Shown: positions 18,102-26,357 of the stretch, in pieces
Numbering within the stretch: the stretch's first letter is position 1
Layout: each line of letters opens with the position of its first letter
IMG/VR virus record: IMGVR_UViG_3300021959_005230
Span: 1 to 54,341 of that record
Reading direction: 5' to 3' (one strand)
DNA length: 54,341 nucleotides
Origin: a virus
Position numbers and translations under genes: made by a program
The notes under the pieces: model-generated
Told to the model about the DNA's origin: nothing
The model's input: only the letters and a program-made list of their open reading frames with translations
The model's database searches: none

Positions 18102-18337
18102 AGTATTTTCATTAACAAACCAACTACAGTTGTAATTAATGTTGTAAATGTTAATCCAACAATAGCAATAATCCAACTTTCTAATTTGTTTAATCTTTCT
18201 TTTGTAATTTCTTTAAATTCTCTTAGCTCTGACGATATTGATTCTATACGAAGCATGTCTGCTATAATATGTGCTTCAATATTACCGCTTTCAACATAAG
18301 GTTTAGGCGTTAGTGCTGGTTCGTTTTTCTTAGGCAT
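18098..18337 (-). CDS. Small protein with coiled-coil and C-terminal membrane anchor (holin- or XhlA-like candidate)
   Basis: A 79-residue protein. Residues 25-53 are a charged heptad-like helix (LRIESISSELREFKEITKER), residues 54-79 are one hydrophobic segment (WIIAIVGLTFTTLITTVVGL) ending in LMKIL. This topology, soluble coiled-coil then a C-terminal transmembrane helix, is that of XhlA-type and some holin-like lysis proteins, but no sequence signature proves it. It lies in a late operon, ATGA-coupled to the next gene. Confidence 0.65.
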   Translation of the reverse strand: MPKKNEPALTPKPYVESGNIEAHIIADMLRIESISSELREFKEITKERLNKLESWIIAIVGLTFTTLITTVVGLLMKIL

Positions 18338-18345
18338 GTTTTACT

Positions 18346-18753
18346 CTATAATAAGTCTTGTTTACTAAATTCCATATTTACTGAACTTTTTGTGTTTATT
18401 GTTCCACCATTCAGTACTATTCCATCTAATTCATCTTTTAACGTATCTATTGTGTGTACCCCTTCTCTCTCAAAAGCAAATTTAAAAATCCAACCTGCTC
18501 CTGTAATACTTGGTGCGCCATAGTTTTCAATTAATTGGGCACCTGTACCATCTAATGCTACTGGATTATTCATTACAACTGGTTGTGCTCTTAGCCCTAT
18601 AACCTGTACTACACTTTCAAAATCTTTTTGCGTTGCATCACTGTAATCACCTGTCCTTGTGATATCTAATGATGTGAACAAAGTATAATATTCTATATTA
18701 CTTGATAGTACTTCACTACTACCCATTGCTCCGCTTCTTTGTCCTGTAACCAT
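18346..18753 (-). CDS. Conserved T4-like marine phage virion protein
   Basis: A 135-residue protein with MVTGQRSGAMGSSEVLSSNI at the start, then YYTLFTSLDITRTGDYSD, LRAQPVVMNNPVAL, and ending SVNMEFSKQDLL. This pattern is strongly conserved among cyanophage structural proteins, by recall. Mixed alpha/beta with no enzyme motifs. First gene after the late box at 18785-18792; followed 8 nt later by the membrane-anchored protein gene. Confidence 0.78.
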   Translation of the reverse strand: MVTGQRSGAMGSSEVLSSNIEYYTLFTSLDITRTGDYSDATQKDFESVVQVIGLRAQPVVMNNPVALDGTGAQLIENYGAPSITGAGWIFKFAFEREGVHTIDTLKDELDGIVLNGGTINTKSSVNMEFSKQDLL

Positions 18754-18784
18754 ATCATCTCCAATATTGTGTATCTGTGTCGAC

Positions 18785-18792
18785 TATTTATC
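18785..18792 (-). promoter_or_regulatory. T4-type late promoter box
   Basis: GATAAATA on the minus strand, 31 nt before the ATG at 18753. It lies just downstream of the terminator of the preceding gene, so it starts a new unit. Confidence 0.75.
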
Positions 18793-18828
18793 GTCTTTGC
18801 AAAATTATTATCCAGAAATTGTACTCAT

Positions 18829-18853
18829 AAAAAAAGGCAGTATAAACTGCCTT
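18829..18853 (-). terminator. Rho-independent terminator
   Basis: Perfect 7-bp stem AAGGCAG/CTGCCTT with a 6-nt loop, followed on the minus strand by a run of T. It ends the monocistronic unit of the 82-residue gene; the A/T flanks could let it act on both strands. Confidence 0.85.
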
Positions 18854-18871
18854 CTTTTGTAAAACTAAGTC

Positions 18872-19120
18872 TTAACCAAATGTTACTACTAATGTTGCAC
18901 CTGTGAATGAAGGTGTTGCGCCTGCGCCTTGTACTGCAATGTGACATCCGTCATTTGCTACGTCATCTTCAACTGCTACAACTGTAAAGCCTTCTGCTTG
19001 TGCTTCTGTACAAACTGCTTTCACTGAGTTTACAGATACGTCTGTTACTGTCATAATGTGAGTAGTTCCTACTAGTCCGTTTGCCGCTCTTACGTCAGCA
19101 TTTGGGTTTGTTTGTGCCAT
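18872..19120 (-). CDS. Small abundant-type late protein (82 residues)
   Basis: MAQTNPNADVRAANGLVGTT, then a beta-type core (HIMTVTDVSVNSVKAV, ATLVVTFG at the end). No domain recognised. It is a single-gene transcription unit with its own late box, a 45-nt leader carrying a GGAGTT/AACTCC hairpin, a strong AGGAG site and its own terminator, the organisation expected of a highly expressed virion protein such as a head decoration or tail component. Its neighbour at 19232-19492 has the same layout. Role is inference. Confidence 0.75.
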   Translation of the reverse strand: MAQTNPNADVRAANGLVGTTHIMTVTDVSVNSVKAVCTEAQAEGFTVVAVEDDVANDGCHIAVQGAGATPSFTGATLVVTFG

Positions 19121-19141
19121 GTTATTCTCCTAATAAATTAT

Positions 19142-19157
19142 GGAGTTTTTTAACTCC
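19142..19157 (-). promoter_or_regulatory. 5-prime leader hairpin
   Basis: GGAGTT/AACTCC 6-bp inverted repeat with a 4-nt loop near the predicted 5-prime end of the mRNA of the 82-residue gene; likely an mRNA-stabilising or translation-affecting hairpin. Confidence 0.5.
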
Positions 19158-19165
19158 GTTACACT

Positions 19166-19173
19166 TATTTATC
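19166..19173 (-). promoter_or_regulatory. T4-type late promoter box
   Basis: GATAAATA on the minus strand, 45 nt before the ATG at 19120. The following bases AGTGTAACGG are nearly the same as after the box at 19538-19545. Confidence 0.75.
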
Positions 19174-19183
19174 ATTTTTAATC

Positions 19184-19208
19184 AAAAAAAATCCCCACAT
19201 AAGTGAGG
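19184..19208 (-). terminator. Rho-independent terminator
   Basis: On the minus strand CCTCAC/GTGGGG pair with one U-G wobble around a 4-nt loop and are followed by eight T. Ends the unit of the 86-residue gene. Confidence 0.8.
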
Positions 19209-19231
19209 ACTTTTTATTAAGTTTGTTTAAC

Positions 19232-19492
19232 TTAGAATGAGACGTCTGCAATAACGTGTCCTGCAATGTCGCCATTTGCTAAGTTGTCTGCACCTTCTAC
19301 AATCATATTAACTGCCGCACCACTTACTGCGCCAAGTTTTAATACTGAAAGGTTTAAGTTTTGAACTGTGCTAACTAATGCTGTTAATTGAGTTGCTGAA
19401 ATATTTCCTGCTTGTTGAGTGAAACTCTTAAGAAATACGTCCTTACCAATAAACTCACCAGCCGCCGCCGCTCTTCTATCTGCTTGTGCCAT
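19232..19492 (-). CDS. Small abundant-type late protein (86 residues)
   Basis: MAQADRRAAAAGEFIGKDVF, Ala/Val/Asn-rich with LTALVSTVQNLNLSVLKLGA and a C-terminal GHVIADVSF. No domain recognised and no membrane segment. Monocistronic: own late box at exactly the same 45-nt distance as its neighbour, leader hairpin, AGGAGAAT site and terminator. The shared MAQ start and similar size suggest a common origin with the 82-residue protein but sequence identity is low. Probably a high-copy virion component. Confidence 0.75.
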   Translation of the reverse strand: MAQADRRAAAAGEFIGKDVFLKSFTQQAGNISATQLTALVSTVQNLNLSVLKLGAVSGAAVNMIVEGADNLANGDIAGHVIADVSF

Positions 19493-19515
19493 TTTAATTC
19501 TCCTAAATGTTGTTA

Positions 19516-19528
19516 GCGAATATATCGC
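19516..19528 (-). promoter_or_regulatory. 5-prime leader hairpin
   Basis: GCGA/TCGC stem with a 5-nt loop in the leader of the 86-residue gene, at the same relative position as the hairpin of the neighbouring unit. Confidence 0.4.
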
Positions 19529-19537
19529 CGTTACATT

Positions 19538-19545
19538 TATTTATC
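19538..19545 (-). promoter_or_regulatory. T4-type late promoter box
   Basis: GATAAATA on the minus strand, 45 nt before the ATG at 19492, followed by AATGTAACGG. Confidence 0.75.
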
Positions 19546-19565
19546 ATATTTTAGGGTTTTTGTTT

Positions 19566-20135
19566 TTATACGTTACGATCTTTAGGCGCAAAACTTACGC
19601 CTTTACTGATAGCCTTTCCAACTGTGTCCAAACCTAGTTTGTAACCTGTTTTTACATCAGCAACTTTATCATCACCTGCAACTTTTAATGCATCTAAATA
19701 ATCCCTGGTGCTTTTTCTTAAATGGCCATGAGTATCATCATTCCATCCTCTGCCTCTAGGAATACCTGAACTTCCGTCAGGATCTATGAATGTCTTAGTG
19801 TTTATTTTCATAGAATCTGGCATAGCCGATCTAAATTTAAATAACCTATCTCTATATTCTTGGGAATTTCTATCTGCTGAACCTAGTGCTTTGGCGTCAC
19901 TGCCTGATATACCATATTGTGGATTACCCTCAGCCGCCGCCTGATATGCCGCATCAACACTAGTTTTGCCTAGTAACTGAAACTTTGCTTTAAAATCATT
20001 TGCAAACTTAGGACTAAACTTTTTCAGTGTAGCATACTCTAAGTCAGCTCTAACTTCCTCAGAACTCCTAGCCATTGCGGCTTTAGGACCTGATCCTACT
20101 GCTGGTGCTTCCTTTAAAATATCATTTATTTTCAT
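19566..20135 (-). CDS. Unknown late protein with T4 capsid-targeting-like N-terminus
   Basis: A 189-residue protein. MKINDILKEAPAVG has a textbook arrangement: short amphipathic start and LKE followed by A, matching the L/I-x-E cleavage rule of the T4 gp21 protease. The body is basic with an AAEGNPQYGISGSDAKALG segment and RGRGWNDDTHGHLRKSTRDY; no enzyme family is recognised. The ATG overlaps the stop of the upstream gene. Packaging in the head is inferred. Confidence 0.7.
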   Translation of the reverse strand: MKINDILKEAPAVGSGPKAAMARSSEEVRADLEYATLKKFSPKFANDFKAKFQLLGKTSVDAAYQAAAEGNPQYGISGSDAKALGSADRNSQEYRDRLFKFRSAMPDSMKINTKTFIDPDGSSGIPRGRGWNDDTHGHLRKSTRDYLDALKVAGDDKVADVKTGYKLGLDTVGKAISKGVSFAPKDRNV

Positions 20136-20929
20136 TTTTGTTTATTTCTTCCACTAGCCCAATAACCTGCTATTGCACCTAGTCCTGTTCCTGCTTTCTT
20201 ATATTTATCTACATTCTTATTAAATTTTTGTGCAATTTTTTTGCCTGCATATCTACCTGCAACTGCTCCTGCTACTGTTCCGCCAAATCTTTTAACTGGG
20301 TTTGTTTTAGGGCTATCATCTCTTACTCTGTAACTTTTATATTTTAGCATACTGCTTATAGGTGTCATGAGTTCACTACCCCTACCTAAACGTCTAAGCT
20401 CTTGTGCTATCCTGGTAATTATACTTTGTCTTTGTATATACTTTAAATTTTCCCAATCCATTATTAATCTACGCCATTGTTTATACATGGATTTCTTAAT
20501 TTTTAATTGGCTTTCCAATCTAAACATATAAGGACTTGCTACAGTATCTGTAATTCTGTCATTAGCAACTTTAAACATAAATTGCCAATGTGTTGTTTTG
20601 TCAAAATTTAAACTATTTAAATGCCTTTTACTGGTTACTATATTTCTTAGTTTAACATTCTTGCTATCAGGATTAGAAACCAAATATGCTAACAAGTATA
20701 AATCTGTTGCATGGCTTCTAAATAATGTATACTTTCCATACTGAGTACTTTGCTTTGCATAAGACTTAGCATAGTCATGTTGCTTGTCGTCTTTGTACAT
20801 GAGGTATGTAATTAGAGTATTTAAATATAGTAATTCTGCCACAGACTCACCAGTAAGTTGATTAAAACCTGATGTAGTTCTATACAACCTTGCTTCTGAT
20901 ATTTCTTTATCTATTAATTTAAAGTCCAT
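20132..20929 (-). CDS. Unknown basic late protein with capsid-targeting-like N-terminus
   Basis: A 265-residue protein. The ATG at 20929 (MDFKLIDKEISEARLY) follows the stop of the upstream gene by 1 nt; a longer frame to 20956 would overlap that gene. ISE followed by A is a possible prohead-protease site. The middle is helical and Lys/Arg-rich; the C-terminus has a Gly/Ala-rich hydrophobic stretch (GGTVAGAVAGRYAGKKIAQK and AGTGLGAIAGYWASGRN) like glycine-zipper segments that insert in membranes. An injected or ejection-associated protein is possible; not shown. Confidence 0.68.
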   Translation of the reverse strand: MDFKLIDKEISEARLYRTTSGFNQLTGESVAELLYLNTLITYLMYKDDKQHDYAKSYAKQSTQYGKYTLFRSHATDLYLLAYLVSNPDSKNVKLRNIVTSKRHLNSLNFDKTTHWQFMFKVANDRITDTVASPYMFRLESQLKIKKSMYKQWRRLIMDWENLKYIQRQSIITRIAQELRRLGRGSELMTPISSMLKYKSYRVRDDSPKTNPVKRFGGTVAGAVAGRYAGKKIAQKFNKNVDKYKKAGTGLGAIAGYWASGRNKQK

Positions 20930-20930
20930 T

Positions 20931-22190
20931 TTATTTCCCTGGCATTCCTGTACCAAAGTTCAGTCTGCTAAACTCCATTCTATCAACTAATTTTAATGCA
21001 TTATTATTTCTATCAACAGCAACAAATCCTTCCTCGCCAGTTACTTCATAACCTTTTTCTGTTTCTTTAAATGTAGGTATTTGCCTGATTGTTTCTAATT
21101 TTTTTACAATCTGTATTTTTGCTTCTATAAGTTTTAAATATAAATCATATACTAATACAATCTGTTTAACATTTTCTTTAATAAACTTAACACCTTTTAC
21201 CATTAATTCAGTTTTAGCATCTATAGTTTTTTGTGTCTTAACTTTGTCTATTTCTTTTGTCATAAAGTCAATGTACTTTTGTACAAAGCCTTGTGCAAAT
21301 TTTACAGGCTCGTCAAATGCTCCTGCTCTAATATTGTTATTAACATGAGCTTTTAACTGCTGTAAGAAATTCTTTCCTATCAATTCATTACCTTGCTCTA
21401 ACCATTTAAATGTTCCGGAATCTATATTTTTTAAGTAAATATCTGCTTCTGTTATTGCTGTCATTACATTATTACTTTCTTCTTGTGTTAATGTAACTGT
21501 ACCACTAAAATCTTTTATAATTGCATCTCTGTGCCAAACACTACTAGTATTGCCTAATTGACTGCTATCAAATCCAAACCTTGCAGTAGTATCTGCTAAT
21601 GTAGGGCCTCCAACATATTCTGTATGCCATACTATACCCATTTCTGATTTATTAATTTGTTTTGCTAACTCACTATCTGTAGGAGTTGTATAAACTATTG
21701 TGTTTGGTTTAAATAAAAGTACATCTTGACCATCTATAGTTGTTGTTTTTAAATCTTCTTTACTATAAAGCATGTCGCCTTGTGCAACTGTATTCCAAGT
21801 TAATTTTCTTAAATGCCTTAATGCTGTTTTTAATTTAATCTGTAACCCTTCATTAGGATGATTTTCTTCAATGTCTTTATCTGTAAAATTTATTTTAGGT
21901 TTTCTTTGAGCAAACACACCCTTAGTACCTACAAAAAATTTACCAGTTTCTGGATCCTTACCAGCAATAATGGCAGGTGCTCCGTCCCATTTTGTTGTCA
22001 TACTAATTGGGGACTTAGTACTGCCCTCTAGCATTTCGTGTAAACTATACAAATAGTCAACTGCTTCTTTGGCACCTGCATATCCTTTATTAAAGATATT
22101 ATCTTCCAGATGCTCTAAGTGAGTATTCTTACCCTCTGCTTCTAAAATTATTTCTTTTAGAAAACTTTGTGATAATTCTGAGTATTTCAT
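20931..22190 (-). CDS. Ligase-like nucleotidyltransferase with capsid-targeting-like N-terminus
   Basis: A 419-residue protein. After MKYSELSQSFLKEIILEAEG (possible cleavage after LKE or ILE) comes THLEHLEDNIFNKGYAGAKE. TTKWDGAPAI follows, with K67 in a KxDG motif as in motif I of DNA and RNA ligases. Then FFVGTKGVF, AQGDMLYS (motif III-like) and GIVWHTEYVGG (motif IV-like). I know this arrangement as a widely conserved but poorly characterised protein of T4-like marine phages. If active it would form a lysyl-AMP intermediate; the substrate is unknown. Its location among packaged-type late proteins rather than replication genes is notable. Confidence 0.68.
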   Translation of the reverse strand: MKYSELSQSFLKEIILEAEGKNTHLEHLEDNIFNKGYAGAKEAVDYLYSLHEMLEGSTKSPISMTTKWDGAPAIIAGKDPETGKFFVGTKGVFAQRKPKINFTDKDIEENHPNEGLQIKLKTALRHLRKLTWNTVAQGDMLYSKEDLKTTTIDGQDVLLFKPNTIVYTTPTDSELAKQINKSEMGIVWHTEYVGGPTLADTTARFGFDSSQLGNTSSVWHRDAIIKDFSGTVTLTQEESNNVMTAITEADIYLKNIDSGTFKWLEQGNELIGKNFLQQLKAHVNNNIRAGAFDEPVKFAQGFVQKYIDFMTKEIDKVKTQKTIDAKTELMVKGVKFIKENVKQIVLVYDLYLKLIEAKIQIVKKLETIRQIPTFKETEKGYEVTGEEGFVAVDRNNNALKLVDRMEFSRLNFGTGMPGK

Positions 22191-22196
22191 TTTTAA

Positions 22197-23063
22197 CTAG
22201 AATCGTTTTCCTGTTTCATTTTGCCAGATTTTAAATGCTTTATTTAAATGTATTTTATTATTGTTTGCTATCTGTAGGATTTCATTCCCTTCATCTTTTG
22301 TTATGCTTCCTTTATTAACTAAGATTTGTAGATTATCATAATCGTCTGCTGGATTATTTTTATTTTGTTTTTCAGGATCTTTATCCACAAACTGAAAGTC
22401 TGCTTGTCCGTATGCAAATGTATTTGGCATTGTCTTTTTGCCTGTTGCTACAAGTTTGCCATTATTATTTTTATACCTCATATGGTCTTTACCAACAGTT
22501 TTACCAAAATTAGGGTTTGCTATCCGTTGAGTTGGGCTTAGTGGAATTTGTTCTCTGTCGTCTACATCACCATTTTGCCATTTTTTAGTTTTTTGATAAT
22601 CGTATGCATCAACCTGGCCAGGTACTGCATCATTTTGGGCTTTACGGTCTCTGTACCCTTTAACTAATCCTTTACCAAAACCTGCACCCATGCTAACAAG
22701 GTTATCCATCCCTCTTCCTAATGCACCAAGACCTATATCTGCTGTTTTATAAGCCAAACCACCTTTATGTGGTTTCCTAGAGTTCATACCGATACCAGTC
22801 ATTCCTAATGCTTTTCCTATTTTAGTACCCATGCCAGTTTTTCCTAATGCAGGCTTGTTTAAAGGATGTTTTAAAAGATCTACAAAAAGTTGGCTATTAG
22901 GTGATACTAATTTACCTGTTGCTTTTTGTGTAAAGGTAGTGGTATCTTTATCCCAAATGTAGTCAACATTATCATGTTTTACACCTTTAACTTTTGCGGG
23001 GTCGTACTGTAACTTTTTAAACTCTTTTAAGTTTTGCTTACTTACTATTTCTTCAATTAGCAT
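22197..23063 (-). CDS. Unknown Gly-rich late protein with capsid-targeting-like N-terminus
   Basis: A 288-residue protein starting MLIEEIVSKQNLKEFKK (LKE is a possible cleavage site). Residues about 85-140 are Gly-rich with small and hydrophobic residues (LGMTGIGMNS, IGLGALGRGMDNLVSMGAGF), reminiscent of membrane-active or zipper-like segments. The C-terminus is charged and helical. Its ATG lies inside the 3-prime end of the upstream gene (11-nt overlap). No function recognised. Confidence 0.65.
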   Translation of the reverse strand: MLIEEIVSKQNLKEFKKLQYDPAKVKGVKHDNVDYIWDKDTTTFTQKATGKLVSPNSQLFVDLLKHPLNKPALGKTGMGTKIGKALGMTGIGMNSRKPHKGGLAYKTADIGLGALGRGMDNLVSMGAGFGKGLVKGYRDRKAQNDAVPGQVDAYDYQKTKKWQNGDVDDREQIPLSPTQRIANPNFGKTVGKDHMRYKNNNGKLVATGKKTMPNTFAYGQADFQFVDKDPEKQNKNNPADDYDNLQILVNKGSITKDEGNEILQIANNNKIHLNKAFKIWQNETGKRF

Positions 23064-23322
23064 CTTTGTTCTCTCTCTGGGATTCCTTGATTATTTTACC
23101 AATTCCTCTGGAGAACTTTTTTCCATCTCTGCTTTTAATACTATTTACTAATCTGTTTTGCAGATCTTTAGCAGTTGATGAATCATAATTTGCGTCTATT
23201 TGCTCTAGTAAACTTATTGCACTAGCAATAACATGCTCGCCTCTATTAGACACCACATGATCTCTGTCTCTGTCTACAGAAATTTGATTTAGTTCTTCTA
23301 AAATGCTACGAGTTTTACGCAC
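23053..23322 (-). CDS. Conserved small T4-like marine phage protein
   Basis: An 89-residue helical protein, MRKTRSILEELNQISVDRDR, then VIASAISLLEQIDANYDSST. I recognise it as a conserved hypothetical of cyanophage late clusters. Charged, no membrane segment, no catalytic motif. It is the first gene of the long late operon that runs to 19566, controlled by the late box at 23350-23357. Confidence 0.75.
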   Translation of the reverse strand: MRKTRSILEELNQISVDRDRDHVVSNRGEHVIASAISLLEQIDANYDSSTAKDLQNRLVNSIKSRDGKKFSRGIGKIIKESQRENKDAN

Positions 23323-23349
23323 AATATCTCCAATAAAAATATATAATGC

Positions 23350-23357
23350 TATTTATC
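23350..23357 (-). promoter_or_regulatory. T4-type late promoter box
   Basis: GATAAATA on the minus strand, 27 nt before the ATG at 23322, marking the switch from the replication genes to a late operon. Confidence 0.75.
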
Positions 23358-23360
23358 ATT

Positions 23361-24743
23361 TTATTGATCATTTTTCTTAAAGAACTCTCTCATGTTCATT
23401 GCGCCTGATATAACATCCTGTGCTTCTGGTTCATCTGCCTTTATACTGTTGTTTCGTTTTAGTTGATCAACTAAACTACTTGTTGTCATAGTCATTGCAT
23501 CTTCATCGCCTTCTTCTAAATCTTCAATCCTTAATGTATCAGGGTTAAACTTTAAGTCTACTTTTGTGCCAACACCACTACTAGAACGTGTTTTCATAAA
23601 CTGTATCTGATATCTACCCTTTTCTCGCATAGCATTACTTGTAAATATACCCACAACATTATCTGCTGTTTGTATTTTACTAATACCACCTGCAATATGA
23701 TGATGATCGAACTCTATTTCTTCTACTGCCCCTCTGTTTAACTGGGAGGCTGTTACAAATAGTAAGTCTTTCTCCATTGCTAAGTTACGCAACTCCTCAG
23801 ATACATATTTGTCTTTAATAAACAAATCACTACCACTTACTTTAGCACTTATAGGCATCATTAAATCTAAGTAGTCTACTAATAAACAATCTACTTTTTC
23901 ACCACATGATATTTCATATTCTCGTAAAAATACTTTTATATCATTTACATTTACGCCATTAGGCATTTGTTTTACTCTTAATCTACCTGCACCTTTGGCT
24001 TTCATACGAACTTTTAAGTCTACATCTTCCATATTTTTCATAACTTCTTTTGTGCCATAGCCAGATACCATACTGTCTAATCGCATACTAATAAGTTGTT
24101 CACTAAGCTCTAAACTGATATAAACAGTATTTAACCCTGCTAATGCCCAATTAACAGCAAAGTTCTGTAAAAATAAACTTTTACCTGCACCAGAACCACC
24201 AGCAAAAATAGTCATCTCACCTCTGTTCATACCACCATACAGTTTGTGATCTATTCCTTTCCAGCCTGTGCTGATTGCTCCACTTTGATCTTTAATCCAT
24301 TGTAATCTTTCTTTAGGATTTTCAAAGTAATCTAAACCTAAATCTTTTACAAGACCTACTTGTACTGCTTCTTTAATTTTATTTTCCACAGTACCATAGT
24401 CTTGATTCTCTAATAAGTCTGTGCTTTCAATAATTGCTTTTTCTAGTGCTTTATGTCTACAAAATGTTTCAAACTCTTTTAAAAACCATTCATGATGATC
24501 TGCTGTTACATTTGGAATAACTTCTATTTGTACACCACTTGCCGCACTTACTTGCTCTGGCGTAGGAATACTATTAAAGTCTTTAGAATGGCTCTGAAAT
24601 AATTTTACTGCTGTTCTATATTTCATATTAAAATAATCAGCATCAACAATATTTGCACACCTGCTAAACAGATCAGGATCGCTAATTAAAAACTTTAAAA
24701 ATAGTTCTTGTGTTTCTTCGTTATAGTTTGTTAAATCACTCAT
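23361..24743 (-). CDS. 41: Replicative DNA helicase, gp41/DnaB type
   Basis: Unwinds duplex DNA ahead of the phage replisome as a hexameric 5-prime to 3-prime helicase working with the primase. A 460-residue protein, close to T4 gp41 (475). An N-terminal helical domain is followed by a RecA-like core: GGSGAGKS (182-189) is Walker A, VDCLLVDYLDLM is Walker B, VTASQLNR matches motif 3 and the arginine-rich QFMKTRSSSGVG lies near the finger. It overlaps the upstream SGNH-like gene by 8 nt and shares an operon with the primase. Confidence 0.93.
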   Translation of the reverse strand: MSDLTNYNEETQELFLKFLISDPDLFSRCANIVDADYFNMKYRTAVKLFQSHSKDFNSIPTPEQVSAASGVQIEVIPNVTADHHEWFLKEFETFCRHKALEKAIIESTDLLENQDYGTVENKIKEAVQVGLVKDLGLDYFENPKERLQWIKDQSGAISTGWKGIDHKLYGGMNRGEMTIFAGGSGAGKSLFLQNFAVNWALAGLNTVYISLELSEQLISMRLDSMVSGYGTKEVMKNMEDVDLKVRMKAKGAGRLRVKQMPNGVNVNDIKVFLREYEISCGEKVDCLLVDYLDLMMPISAKVSGSDLFIKDKYVSEELRNLAMEKDLLFVTASQLNRGAVEEIEFDHHHIAGGISKIQTADNVVGIFTSNAMREKGRYQIQFMKTRSSSGVGTKVDLKFNPDTLRIEDLEEGDEDAMTMTTSSLVDQLKRNNSIKADEPEAQDVISGAMNMREFFKKNDQ

Positions 24744-25377
24744 TTTCTTTTATCTCATTAGTTATATATCTGGCAACTTTAATATGCCCTGCTTCGTTTG
24801 GATGGCTATCACTTGTACTAATTACATTATTACCTGCAATAATACTTATAGGTTTAATAAACTTTGACGGCACTACTATATCTACATTATTATCACATGG
24901 CATACACCTTGAGCTCATACCTGTAAATATATGTGGTATCTCATGCTGTTTAAAAAATGCTATCATTGAATTAAGTAAGTTATATGTTTCTTCCTCAACT
25001 GTTCTAATACTTCTGTGTAATAAAGAATGGTGTATAAAATTTGTAACTTTTTTATTAAGTTCATCTATATCTATGTCACTTCTATTGTATGATTGATCAT
25101 CTAGCACTACATCATTTTTACACATACCAATCCAGGCATCAAATTCTGAGTCAAACCATTCGTCCCTAAACCAATCAGTTAATTGTATTACAAACATTGT
25201 GTCGTGTACTGCATGGGTATTAATATATTCTTTTGTGCGCCTAAGTATTCTTTTATTACTGCTACCAATCCAACTTTCATTTACAACGTCATAACCTTCC
25301 ATAAAATCAGGCCATGCTAACTTATTTTCAAATTTATTGCCATAACTAAAACTACAACCATTTACATATAACTTCAT
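24736..25377 (-). CDS. SGNH-hydrolase-like protein in the replication operon
   Basis: A 213-residue protein. MKLYVNGCSFSYGNKFENKL has a GCSFSYG block like the SGNH nucleophile motif, and the C-terminus carries STSDSHPNEAGHIKVARYI, resembling the DxxH block. Proteins of this kind are common and uncharacterised in marine phages. It is ATGA-coupled to the primase and overlaps the helicase start, an odd place for an esterase. Substrate unknown. Confidence 0.65.
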   Translation of the reverse strand: MKLYVNGCSFSYGNKFENKLAWPDFMEGYDVVNESWIGSSNKRILRRTKEYINTHAVHDTMFVIQLTDWFRDEWFDSEFDAWIGMCKNDVVLDDQSYNRSDIDIDELNKKVTNFIHHSLLHRSIRTVEEETYNLLNSMIAFFKQHEIPHIFTGMSSRCMPCDNNVDIVVPSKFIKPISIIAGNNVISTSDSHPNEAGHIKVARYITNEIKENE

Positions 25378-26351
25378 AACATTTTTGCCCTTACTTCTAT
25401 CTTTAATTTGTTGTTGGTTGCATGTTTTATAATACTGCTTATTGTTGCTAGTCTTCCATACATATTTACAGCATCTGCGGCATCTTTACAATCAACATGC
25501 CAAGGCGGGAAACTTACTTCCCACCCTAGTTCAGCGGCCTGCAACATTAATTCTATTCCTGCTTTATCTCTATCAGGACATACTATTATTCTTTTACCCA
25601 ACTTTTCAATTAAATGTGCCTGCTCAGGGCCTACACTATTACCTTGTATAGCAATACCATCTACAAGTATAGCATCAAATACTCCTTCAGTAACAATAAC
25701 AATCTCTCTCTTACTATCTGCAAATCTATCTATGTTAAACACATATCCAGGTTGCATCTTGTGTAAGTACTTGGGCGTTTGTTTGTCAGGAGGGCTTATA
25801 TGCCTTCCTGTCCAGCCTACAACCTCATTGTTATAAGTGAAAGGGACTACTAATCTCTGCTTATATAACCTGTCATCAAAGTATAGCAGTGGATATAGAC
25901 CAAGTAGTCCTCTTTGCTTTGCATATTCTTTTACAGCATGACCATCTTCTAAGTCATCAACGGCACTTGCTGTATCAGGTATTTGCTCTGTGGTAAATTT
26001 TTGTAAGTTATAAACATAGTCAGTTTCAGTTTCTGTCTCTAACTCTTCTGCATATTTTAATAACTCTATTGTAACTTTATGTATGTCCTGTTGATCTGCG
26101 CCAAGTATTGTTGCTAAGTCTTTATATTTTTTACCTAGTGTTGGATTAGGTTCCCACCCAGTTGTATAGCCACAATTAAAACAATTATAAGATATTTTTG
26201 CACCTGTTGTAATCAGTCCACCACGTTTTCTTTTATCTGAGCACATAGGACAATCCATAGTGTTCCAGCCACTAGGAGTTTTATTAGTTTTTATTGGAAG
26301 ATTATCCAAAAGGAGACGATGCACCTTTTCCACTAAAAAGTCTATATCCAT
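25374..26351 (-). CDS. 61: DNA primase (gp61-like, zinc ribbon plus Toprim)
   Basis: Synthesises RNA primers for lagging-strand replication, with the gp41 helicase. A 325-residue protein. A zinc ribbon with C34, C37, C57 and C60 (CPMC...CFNC) is followed by a Toprim domain with the acidic VTEGVFDAI motif and the VCPDRDKAG motif. The ATG at 26351 lies only 6 nt below a perfect TATAAT, so the mRNA may be leaderless. It heads the operon primase, SGNH-like protein, helicase. Confidence 0.88.
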   Translation of the reverse strand: MDIDFLVEKVHRLLLDNLPIKTNKTPSGWNTMDCPMCSDKRKRGGLITTGAKISYNCFNCGYTTGWEPNPTLGKKYKDLATILGADQQDIHKVTIELLKYAEELETETETDYVYNLQKFTTEQIPDTASAVDDLEDGHAVKEYAKQRGLLGLYPLLYFDDRLYKQRLVVPFTYNNEVVGWTGRHISPPDKQTPKYLHKMQPGYVFNIDRFADSKREIVIVTEGVFDAILVDGIAIQGNSVGPEQAHLIEKLGKRIIVCPDRDKAGIELMLQAAELGWEVSFPPWHVDCKDAADAVNMYGRLATISSIIKHATNNKLKIEVRAKML

Positions 26352-26357
26352 GCATTA

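Noticed and set aside
17817-18176. Longer 119-residue version of the basic protein
   Set aside because: The first 25 residues are Cys/Tyr/Asn-rich and lie inside the membrane-anchor gene; the ATG at 18101 overlaps the upstream stop and begins the conserved sequence.
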